64,000 bases of DNA, from contig JAEOAD010000052.1 of the NCBI GenBank assembly GCA_036365145.1, positions 14,569,501-14,633,500 of the forward strand, written 5' to 3'. A model generated the notes under the pieces. It was not told where the DNA came from, searched no databases, and saw only the letters and a list, made by a program, of their open reading frames with translations. The first letter of the stretch is position 1. Every line of letters starts with the position of its first letter. The DNA is from Orientallactaga sibirica (Eukaryota > Chordata > Mammalia > Rodentia > Dipodidae). This document shows, piece by piece, positions 56,386 through 64,000 of this stretch. A program made the position numbers and the translations under genes.

Positions 56386-56760
56386 AGTCCCCACCATAAG
56401 TACAAAGGTAGTTATTGTCAGGTGTGGTAAGATATAGAGAAAACCCATATGTCCATCAACAAGAATCCTGTTAAATAATAATTGTACATGGATTAAGATG
56501 GAATAATCTCTGAGATAGGAAGTTAGAAAAAAGACAGGTGACTACAGTGCTTACATCATGTTACCATACAGTGACAAGTAACAGGACAGAACAGAAGGTT
56601 GTCTGTGTGGAGGTCCTGGAAGATTAGATAAGTATGAGCAAATACACTCCGCAGTTAGTATCCCTCTAGACTCTGTTCTTTACTCTAAATATGTATTATT
56701 TTTAAAAAAATGTGTACATCCATTTATTCTGTTTGATTTTTCTTTATTTTAAAATGTGTT
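56386..56760. other. unique intron sequence
   Basis: Nothing recognised. Confidence 0.5.
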
Positions 56761-56763
56761 TAA

Positions 56764-56872
56764 GCCAGGTATGGTGGTGAACACGCCTGTAAACACAGGA
56801 GGCAGAGGCAGTATGATCAGGACATAAGGCCATGCTGGGCTGCTGGACTACATGACACTGTCACAAACAATG
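56764..56872 (+). mobile_element. diverged B1 SINE
   Basis: GCCAGGTATGGTGGTGAACA, AGGAGGCAGAGGCAGTATGA, ACATGACACTGTCACAAACA. Several deletions. Confidence 0.65.
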
Positions 56873-56900
56873 TGTTTTAAAGTAAGTCAGAAAAATGGCT

Positions 56901-57040
56901 TCTTTTTGAGGTAGGGTCTCACTCTACCCCAGGCTGACCTGGAATTCACTATAGTCTCAGGGTGGCCTCCAACTCATGGTGATCCTCCTACCTCTGTCTC
57001 CCCAGTGCTAGGATTAAAGGCGTGCACCACCACGCCTGAT
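56901..57040 (-). mobile_element. B1 SINE
   Basis: TTCTTTTTGAGGTAGGGTCT to GTGCACCACCACGCCTGAT. Full length, lacking a long T tract. Confidence 0.94.
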
Positions 57041-57335
57041 GAAATGGCTTTTTGTAATCTCCTAGAATAATAAAATATACAAAAGAAGAGTAATAAATAT
57101 GTTCTCTAATAACTATTTATAGCTATTCAATTTATATGACACTGTTCTAGTTCATAAACACCCAAAAATAACTTGTCAGAAGCATGATAATATCAATCAA
57201 ACCAAATACGTGAAACAAAGCCGTAAGCTATTCCAGGAAGTATTGTTTCTCATATCTAATTGTTCTTGTTTTTCAGTATCAATAGCTGAAATCATTACTT
57301 TTAATGGCAATGGTGGTCGGAGTTAATACCTTTTA

Positions 57336-57550
57336 AAAAATGTATTTTATTTATTGATTATTTATTTGAGAGACAGAGAAAGAGGTAGAAGAGAGAAAGA
57401 ATGGGCACACCAGGGCCTCCAGCTACTACAAACGAACTCCAGATGTATGTGCCACCTTGTAACTATGGCTTATGTGGGTCCTGGGGAATTGAACCAAGGT
57501 CCCTTGGCTTTGCAGGCAAATACCTTAACTGCTAAGCCATCTCTCCAGCC
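57336..57550 (-). mobile_element. B2-like SINE, short subtype
   Basis: TTTATTGATTATTTATTTGA tail, CTACAAACGAACTCCAGATG body and TAAGCCATCTCTCCAGCCC end. Confidence 0.94.
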
Positions 57551-57857
57551 CATAACTAACTTTTTATACATACTAATTGTGATATTTTGGGCATCAGAGT
57601 CAGTTAAAATATTGGCTTTATGCCTGGACATATTTCATATTATTTATGAATAGATAGTGGATGCTCACTGCAGAAAACTTAAGTAGAGAAGACAAAAAAA
57701 GAACTTAAAACAATTCATAATCTTATCACCCCAAAGAAAACCACTACTACTTGTGATGCCCAGTCATCCCTGTTTATTCCCACTGCAAGCATGTATACAG
57801 TATTCACATGGCTGGCATCCAGCTGCACACAATGTTTTAGCAAAACCATACCCTACT

Positions 57858-58114
57858 CATTACTATTTTTATATTTATTTTTATTTTGGAGAGAGACACA
57901 GAGAGATAGGGAGAGGAAGAGATATAGATGGGCATGCCAGCAGCCTCTCAGCCGCTGCAAATGAAATCCAGATGCGTGCATCCCTTGTGGTCAAGTGTGG
58001 CACTGCGCCCTTGCATCACTTTGCATTTGGCTAAATGTGGGACCTGGAGATTGGAACTGACGTTCTTAGGCTTAGCAGGCAGGTGCCTTAACCGCTAAGC
58101 CATCTCTCCAGCCC
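57858..58114 (-). mobile_element. B2-like SINE, long subtype
   Basis: GAGAGACACAGAGAGATAGG block, CCGCTGCAAATGAAATCCAG, then the insert with a degraded CTCF-like core (CCACAAGGGATGC, 57978-57990) and one B-box-region copy. Confidence 0.93.
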
Positions 58115-58133
58115 CTCATTACTTTTTAAGACT

Positions 58134-58218
58134 TTTTTTTCAGTGCTGAGGACTCAACCCAGGACCTTATATGTACTAGGCAAATACTCCACCATTGAGC
58201 TATATCACCAACCTTTTA
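58134..58218 (-). mobile_element. ID-like SINE head
   Basis: GTGCTGAGGACTCAACCCAG, CTCCACCATTGAGCTATATC: reverse ID head. Confidence 0.6.
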
Positions 58219-58278
58219 GTTCATGCATCTTATGCTTGAGATTATAAAATACACATTACTCATAAAATTTCAACCATA

Positions 58279-58438
58279 AGCTGGGCATGATAGCATATGC
58301 TTTTAATGCTAGTCCTTGGGAGGCACAGTTAGGAGGATCACCATGAGTTTGAGGCCACCCTGAGACTACATAGAAAATTCCAGGTCAGCCTGGACTAGAG
58401 TGAGACCCTACCTTGAAAAACCAAAACACAACACAAAA
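58279..58438 (+). mobile_element. B1 SINE
   Basis: AGCTGGGCATGATAGCATAT to CCTACCTTGAAAAACCAAAA with an ACACAACACAAAA tail. Confidence 0.94.
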
Positions 58439-58458
58439 TCACAACTTCAACCAGATAA

Positions 58459-58679
58459 TTTAAAAAAATATTTTATTTATTTATTTATTTGACAGAGAGA
58501 GAGAGTAAGAGTAATTCAGAAAGGGAGAATGGGAGCACCAGGGCCTCTTGCCACTGCAAATGAACTCCAAACACATGTGCCACCTTGTGCATCTGGCTTA
58601 TGTGGGTCCTGGGGAATTGAACCTGGGTCCTTTGGCCTCACAGGCAAGCGCCTTGACTGCTAAGCCATCTCTCCAGCCC
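58459..58679 (-). mobile_element. B2-like SINE, short subtype
   Basis: TATTTTATTTATTTATTTAT tail, GAACTCCAAACACATGTGCC and CTAAGCCATCTCTCCAGCCC. Confidence 0.94.
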
Positions 58680-58802
58680 CAATCAGATAAATTTTTAATT
58701 TTAAGGTTTTGTTCCAGTTTCTCATACATGTTAACTGAAACAGATCAAAATGAAAATTTGCTGAAAATTTACATAGTGAAAATACTAATTTATAAAAGAG
58801 AG

Positions 58803-59112
58803 CTGGGGCTGGGGAGATGGCTCAGTCGGTAAAGTACTTTCACATTAAGTATAAGGTCCTGAGTCTGATCCTCAGAACTTTCATAAAAATGCTGGGCATG
58901 GTGGTAGCACTTGTGACCTCAGTCCTAGGGGACACGGTAGGAATAGAAGGGTCCTTTGGGCTTGCTGGCCAGCCAGCAATAGCCAGTCTATTGGTGAGCT
59001 CCAGGCCAAGGAGAGACTCAAGAACGGTGGACTGGCCTTCCTGAGGATGACACCCAACATGACCTCTATCCCCCTCCCACTCACTCACAACACAGAAGCA
59101 CACACATTTAAA
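58803..59112 (+). mobile_element. B4A SINE, well preserved
   Basis: GGGGCTGGGGAGATGGCTCA head, GCTGGGCATGGTGGTAGCAC, TTGGTGAGCTCCAGGCCAAG, TTCCTGAGGATGACACCCAA and a CACTCACAACACAGAAGCAC end keep the full B4A order. Confidence 0.85.
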
Positions 59113-59825
59113 AGAGAAAGTTAAAAATCACCTTTAAAAGAATGCTTATGAAACTGTGAAGCATTTACACTTCTTAAGTTACTAAGGCTAAAACTATATG
59201 AAGATTTTTAATAAGGCCTTAATGCATATTGTCAAGTTACCTTCTACAATGGTTAAACAAGAAACAATGCTGTCAATATTAGATAAAATTAACTAAACTA
59301 AATTAAAATAAAATTAAACTGTTTTTAAAAAGAAAAGTGATTTTTTTTCCCCTGCTTAATCAAAGGCACCTACAATAGTAATTAAAGGACTATGTTTCAG
59401 GCTCCTTTTGTTACCACATCTTGAAATAAATTCCCATTATGTGGTTCAGAAAAGTGATTTTAAAAACTGTTCCACAATGCTTAGTGGAGATTGAGAGAAA
59501 TACAGTTTAAATGATCCCATGTTCAGTGTGAGCAGTAAAATCAGAAAGAACCACATACTGGAACACGAAGGCTATCTTTCATCAGGCTGCTAGAACTCCA
59601 CCACAGGAAGACACCGGGGCTCTGAGTGCCCAACCGATGGAGGCCGAGGAGAAAGCCTTCCTAACGCGTGGCTGGAGGAGCTGACGGGGAGCAGAGGCTC
59701 GCTGCACTGGACCATGGGAGAGGTATGAGATGTGTGACCCCAGGAAGGGGCAGAAATAGGAAGACACCACTACCTTCCTAACTTCTCAAGGTCTCACTGG
59801 TAACCATGCAGCTTTTAGACTGGGC
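59113..59825. other. unique intron, GC-richer at its end
   Basis: AT-rich to 59570, then 59580-59770 is GC- and CpG-richer without recognisable coding signals or splice-bounded exon. Confidence 0.45.
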
Positions 59826-59965
59826 GGCTTTATTTTATTGTTTTATTTTATGATTTTTATTTTATTTTTATGATTTTATTTATTTTATTTTTTATTTTAT
59901 ATTCATTCATTCATTCATTTTTATTTTATTATTTTACTTTTTGGTTTTTTTATTATTTTATTTAT
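59826..59965. repeat. (TTTTA)n / (ATTC)n low-complexity tract
   Basis: About 140 bases of TTTTA, TTTAT and ATTC units, representing an expanded reverse tail of the SINE at 59966-60228. Confidence 0.85.
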
Positions 59966-60228
59966 TTTTGGAGAGAGACACAGAGAGAGAGAGACAGACA
60001 GAGAGGGAGAGGGAGACAGATAGAGATGGGTGTGCCAGCAGTCTCTCAGCTGCTGTGAACAAAATCCAGGTGCATGTGTCCCCTTGTGGGCAAGTGCGGC
60101 ATTGCACCCTTACGTCACTTTGCATTTGGCTAAACGTGGGACCTGGAGATTGGAACCGCTGGAGATTGGAACCAGCGTTCTTAGGCTTAGCAGGCAGGCG
60201 CCTTAACTGCTAAGCCATCTCTCCAGCC
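59966..60228 (-). mobile_element. B2-like SINE, long subtype, duplicated B-box region
   Basis: GAGAGACACAGAGAGAGAGA block, CAGCTGCTGTGAACAAAATC, CTF-like core changed to CCACAAGGGGACAC (60076-60089), two B-box-region copies (60142-60173), and CATCTCTCCAGCCCT at the head. Confidence 0.93.
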
Positions 60229-60230
60229 CT

Positions 60231-60376
60231 ACTTTTTGGTTTTTTGAGGTAGGGTCTCACTCTAGCTCAGGCTGACCTGGACTTCACTATGGAGTCTCAG
60301 CCTCGAACTCACAGTGATTCTCCTATCTCTGTCTCCCAAATGCTGGGATTAAAGGCGTGTGCCACCATGCCCGGCT
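60231..60376 (-). mobile_element. B1 SINE
   Basis: TTTTTTGAGGTAGGGTCTCA to GCCACCATGCCCGGCT. A GGGTGG block is deleted between TCTCA and GCCTCG. It lies directly next to the SINE at 59966. Confidence 0.94.
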
Positions 60377-60979
60377 AGACTGCGCAGTTTTAGAAACTTG
60401 TGCAGAACTGACCTTTTGGTCCTCTGGGAATGATAAATACACCAATAACTCTCAACAAGAAAATAGACAAAAAGGTAATGAGGACCTTCTTGATGCTCAA
60501 AATGGGGTAGATTTAGGAATAAGTTAGAAGGAAAAATTCCTAGCCACTAGAAGCAATAATGACCCACACAGCAGCCTGAGCAACCTCCCAGGACACCACA
60601 TCAAGCCCCACACAGACTTCCAGAAGCAGCGGGCCACTCTGTAAGGTCCTGAATGTACTCCAATTATTCCACATGCCCGAGAGAGGACCATCCAAGAAAA
60701 TCAGATTCTGGCTAAAATATTTAATATGGTACAAAGCAAACAGCATTTATACCAGCCAAAGAATAGAAAGAATGTCCTAAACAACCAATTCTGGCCTTTA
60801 CAAGACAATGCTTCAATGATGTGTCTGCTGGACCTTTATAAGACCGCTTCTATGGGGCACAGCAGGTTTTTCTCATAGAATTGCTCTGCTCTGAGATCCC
60901 TGAGTTCCTGGGATGGGGTCCAAGGGAGCACGTCTAAGCATCACTGAAGCCCTTCACTCACTCCAACGGTGATTTTTCT
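60377..60979. other. unique intron sequence
   Basis: Nothing recognised. Confidence 0.5.
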
Positions 60980-61130
60980 CTGACATTTACTAGCTGTGCT
61001 GACTTCTTTCTTTAACTATCAGTTTTCTCATCAATAATGAGGAAGATGATGATAACAGCACCCACTTGTGGTACAGAAATGCATATTATGACCCCAGCAA
61101 GCAAAGAGCACTTAGCATCTGAACATTATT
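60980..61130 (+). mobile_element. MIR SINE fragment
   Basis: TACTAGCTGTGCTGACTTCT, AGTTTTCTCATCAATAATGA, AACAGCACCCACTTGTGG and AGAGCACTTAGCATCTGAAC: the forward MIR series. Confidence 0.65.
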
Positions 61131-61327
61131 ACTGTCAATCTTACATAGGAACATAGAGAGCAATTGGATCTCAGCCATCAAAGTGGTACCATCCAAGGGA
61201 CCCAGCAATCCTCTTTACCAAATAGTTTCAACAGTAACTTGTCATTAAACATATGGGTCACCTATTAATATATTTCTGATAACCTTAATATATTATCTTA
61301 AAATATTAACCTTAAAATATTATCTTT

Positions 61328-61598
61328 AGGGCTGGAGAGATGGCTTAGCAGTTAAGGCGCCTGCCTGCTAAGCCTAAGAACACTGGTTCCAATCTCTAGC
61401 GTTTCCAATCTCCAGGTCTCACGTTTAGCCAGGTGCAAATTGACGCAAGGGTGCAATGCCACACTTGACCACAAGGGGGGGTGCACACATCTGGATTTTG
61501 TTCACAGCGGCTGAGAGGCTGCTGGCACGCCCATTCTCTATCTGCCTCTTCCTCTCTCTTTCTCTCCAAAAATAAAATTAAAATTAAAAAAATTTTTA
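61328..61598 (+). mobile_element. B2-like SINE, long subtype, duplicated B-box region
   Basis: AGGGCTGGAGAGATGGCTTA head, two B-box-region copies (61385-61420) and a core changed to CCACAAGGGGGGGTGC (61469-61484). (TC)n and A-rich tail. Confidence 0.93.
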
Positions 61599-61742
61599 GC
61601 TGGGTGTGGTGGTGAACGCCTTTAATCCCAGCACCTGGGAGACAGGGGTAGGAGGATACTTGTGAGTTTGAGAACAGCCTGGAACTACAGAGTGAGTTCC
61701 AGGTCAGCCTGGGCTAGAGTGATACCTTATCTTGAAAAAAAT
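61599..61742 (+). mobile_element. B1 SINE abutting a SINE tail
   Basis: AGCTGGGTGTGGTGGTGAAC to ACCTTATCTTGAAAAAAATC. It begins in the A-rich tail of the element at 61328; a short (TA)n follows at 61745-61758. Confidence 0.93.
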
Positions 61743-61845
61743 CACTATATATATATAATTCTTGGTTATGTTACTTAAATATGCGCTCTGAAATGGCTGA
61801 CTAAAAATCAAGTCCCTTCTTTTTGACAGTCAAAGCCCAGAAGGT

Positions 61846-61992
61846 CTTTCTTTTTCCCATTAACTTCTTCCTGCCTCCCTTCTACCTCCTGTGCTCTCTT
61901 TCCCTTCCTTCCCTTTTCTTTTCTTCTTCAACTCTTCTCCCTCCTCTTTCTCTTCTAACTTCCCTCTTCCTCCTTTTCCTCCTCCTCTTCGG
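61846..61992. repeat. polypyrimidine tract
   Basis: CT-rich on the plus strand (CCTTCCCTTCC, CTCCTCTTTC), joined to the B1 fragment that follows. Confidence 0.8.
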
Positions 61993-62005
61993 AGATCGGC
62001 TCTTC

Positions 62006-62085
62006 ACTAGAACTCATGAATGAGACTCCTGCCTTAGCCTCCCAAGTGCTGGAATGACAAGCATATATCACCATATGCCACACAC
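62006..62085 (-). mobile_element. B1 SINE fragment
   Basis: CTGCCTTAGCCTCCCAAGTG, TGGAATGACAAGCATATATC: the left half of a diverged B1 in reverse. Confidence 0.7.
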
Positions 62086-62954
62086 CTCAGTGCCCATACA
62101 TCTAGTGACTAGTGGGAACATTCGGTCTGAATTGAATAATTCAGGTTTATTTATACAATCTGATTGAAAAAGATCTGCATAAGTAACATTCTATTTGCTA
62201 CAAAAAAAATGGCTAATTCCTGAAAAGTTTTTTTTTCCCGCATTTCAGCCAAGACCCTTTCCTCTTTCTTACTATTATTGGAGACTCATGGCTTCAAACC
62301 CAAACTACATGTTAATACTAAGTCTATATACACTCTCAGTTTCTTACATGGTGAACTCATGATCGTGGCAAGAAAGAGATAATGTTTTCAAAGGGGAGAC
62401 TGAGCAGAGTCTCCTCAAAATATTGTTTGTGAAGTTGTAAACAGGATTAAAAGAAATGAAAAAGAGGCAGAGAAGCACCTCAGGGCTGACAAGTTAGGAA
62501 GGCATTATTTATCCCTGGCCTTGAATTAGAGGAAAGTACAGCTGTAGGAGGGTATCCAGCGGATAATGGGGGGAAAGGATGCAGCCATGGCCACTCCAGT
62601 GCAAAGCAGGGAAAAAGTCATTCTTTGTTCTACTGTCCAACCTCAAGCTGCTGAACTCCACCAAAGGCCAGAAGATAAGTTCGTTTTGAAGAAGCCAAAA
62701 CAGATCAGCTATCCAAGGTACGAAGCAAAGCAGAGGTCCAGATCCAAATTTACTGCTTGGTTTTCTATCTCCTCCACTCTCCAGAGGGGTCCCCTCTGTT
62801 ATTCGTTATGTACTAGCGCAGTCTATGATCACTCACCCATCATTACCTACTTGATCAAACAGCCACCCACTGAGACTTCTGCCACAGGCCACTTCCTTCC
62901 CTAAGCAGCACCCTCCACACGACCTCAGTGTGCCATTTTACAGAGTGGTCATGA
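62086..62954. other. unique intron sequence
   Basis: No gene or repeat recognised. A 112-codon plus-strand open frame at 62566-62904 lacks recognisable domains. Confidence 0.5.
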
Positions 62955-63290
62955 CACACACACACTGGGTAGCTGAAATTAGAGAAATTTATGTGCTCAC
63001 AGTCCTGGAGGCTGTAAGTTTGTGGAGAATGTAGGTTTTCTTTAGGCCCTTTAGCTTGCACATGGCTGTCTTCCACCATGTCTTCACACTCTCTTCCCTC
63101 TGTGTGTGCCTGTCTCTTAATTTCTTCTTGTTGTTAGGCACCAGTCCTACTGGATTAAAGCCCACTTTAATGTTGTCATTCTAACTTACTGACCACTGAA
63201 ATATCCTGCCTCCAAATACAGTCACTTTCTGACGTGACGGGGGTTAGGATGCAACATATGTAAACACAACTCAGCCCCTAATACTGCCTA
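62955..63290 (-). mobile_element. MLT1-type MaLR LTR, reverse
   Basis: CTCACAGTCCTGGAGGCTGT, ACCATGTCTTCACACTCTCT, CACCAGTCCTACTGGATTAA, TGCCTCCAAATACAGTCACT and GGGGGTTAGGATGCAACATA are the reversed MLT1 series. Confidence 0.8.
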
Positions 63291-63521
63291 TGCATTCTTC
63301 TGCCTAAAGCCTTCATTATGCACTCGACAAATTTTTGTAAGGCACACCACAAGTTTTAAAAACCTCACATGCAAAAAGAGTGTCCAACTTTTGCACCAAT
63401 AACTACTGCATCTCCATTTTTGTACCCTAGATAATTAGCCCCACAGTCCGAATTACCATTTCTCATAGTTTTCCATATGATGCTCTCTAAAATATTTATG
63501 TCAAGTATTCTGTGATGTCAT

Positions 63522-63676
63522 TTTTGTCGGAGGGGGATTCGAAGTAGGTTTCACTCTAGTCCAGCCTGACCTGGAAGTCACTGTGTTGTCTCAGGGTGGC
63601 CTTGAACTCATAGTGATCCTTCTACCTGTGCTTCCCGAGTGCTGGGATTAAAGGCGTGCGCCACCGTGCCTGGCTA
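63522..63676 (-). mobile_element. B1 SINE
   Basis: TTTTTGTCGGAGGGGGATTC tail variant, then TAGTCCAGCCTGACCTGGAA to CGCCACCGTGCCTGGCT. Confidence 0.93.
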
Positions 63677-63739
63677 TGTGATGTTATTTTTGATGCCTGA
63701 AGCAGAGCCAATTACACCCTTTCCATTCCTCAGAGAACT

Positions 63740-63935
63740 TTGAACACCTTACTATTATAGTGCGTATCACCTTGAGTTGCAATTAATTCTTCATATACCT
63801 TTCTCCCCCACTACAATGGGAACTCCCTGAAAGCCAATACCATGTCTGGTTTTGCTTATCTCTGATCTAGACACCAGGAGCAGTACCTGGTACACAATGG
63901 GAACTAAAAAATATTTCTTGAATGAAGGAAATGAA
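63740..63935 (+). mobile_element. L2 LINE 3' end
   Basis: AATGGGAACTCCCTGAAAGC, AATACCATGTCTGGTTTTGC, AGCAGTACCTGGTACACAAT, then AATATTTCTTGAATGAAGG: a well-kept L2 3' terminus. Confidence 0.75.
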
Positions 63936-64000
63936 AAGATAAGTGAAAACATGAACAAACCACTAGAAGAGGAAAGGGTTTGACTTCTTTTTATAACCCT

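Larger units (their letters stand above)
6094..64000 (-). other. BABAM2: BABAM2 intron, upstream side, incomplete
   Basis: All sequence from the acceptor at 6094 to the window end is intron of BABAM2. No further exon matching the N-terminal 227 residues was found. The long open frames in it are repeat-derived or chance. Confidence 0.8.

Noticed and set aside
62566..62904. 112-codon plus-strand frame as a gene
   Set aside because: No recognisable motif, and its 3' end lies beside an MLT1 LTR; length is compatible with chance.
6094..64000. Further BABAM2 exons (residues 1-227)
   Set aside because: Expected reverse-strand sequences such as the one encoding LSPRIEH followed by a donor were looked for by eye and not found.

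Overview
This is a non-coding-dominated mammalian (rodent) nuclear window inside one large gene, BABAM2 (formerly BRE/BRCC45), read on the minus strand. Two short coding exons are recognisable from their translation and canonical splice sites. The exon at 5994-6093 encodes residues 228-260 of the 383-residue human protein, and the exon at 1519-1589 encodes residues 261-283 plus two bases of codon 284. All 56 complete codons match the human protein as I remember it. No other exon was found, so the rest is intron: 1-1518 (start of the next intron), 1590-5993 (complete, 4.4 kb) and 6094-64000 (at least 57.9 kb of the upstream intron).

The repeats point to a mouse-like rodent. There are B1 SINEs derived from 7SL RNA, B4/ID-type SINEs, an ORR1-like MaLR LTR with a perfect 5-bp target duplication, and about 28 copies of a tRNA-derived, B2-like SINE. 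That SINE begins GGCTGGAGAGATGGCTTAGC and ends in a (TC)n block followed by AATAAATAAA. Its body is not the mouse or rat B2 body. With the B1 variant seen here it suggests a jerboa or jumping-mouse lineage (Dipodoidea); the species is an inference. Older elements shared by placental mammals are also present: MIR, L2, MLT1 LTRs, old L1 3' ends, a MER5A-like hAT element, a Tigger-like element and another hAT-like element.

Layout: 1-7 kb holds the two exons, an ORR1 LTR and scattered SINEs. 7-13 kb is mostly unique intron with a 26-bp minisatellite. 13-17 kb is a dense old-transposon block, including two adjacent DNA transposons each split by a SINE. 19-31 kb is SINE-rich with an MLT1 LTR and L1 ends. 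34.2-34.9 kb is an unusual mosaic of shuffled short GC-rich repeats that I cannot assign. 37-45 kb is a SINE cluster plus L2, MIR, L1M and MLT1. 46-50 kb is mostly unique. 50-55 kb carries an old DNA transposon, an L1 3' region of about 1.4 kb, a second L1 end and an MLT1 LTR. 55-64 kb is again SINE-rich, ending in an MLT1 LTR and an L2 3' end.

The most interesting points are: the BABAM2 exons; a phase-compatible open reading stretch with its own acceptor just upstream of the 5994-6093 exon; a long SINE subtype carrying a near-consensus CTCF core and an expanded pol III B-box region; the 34-kb mosaic repeat; and a palindromic RFX/X-box-like plus homeobox-like site at 25.14 kb.
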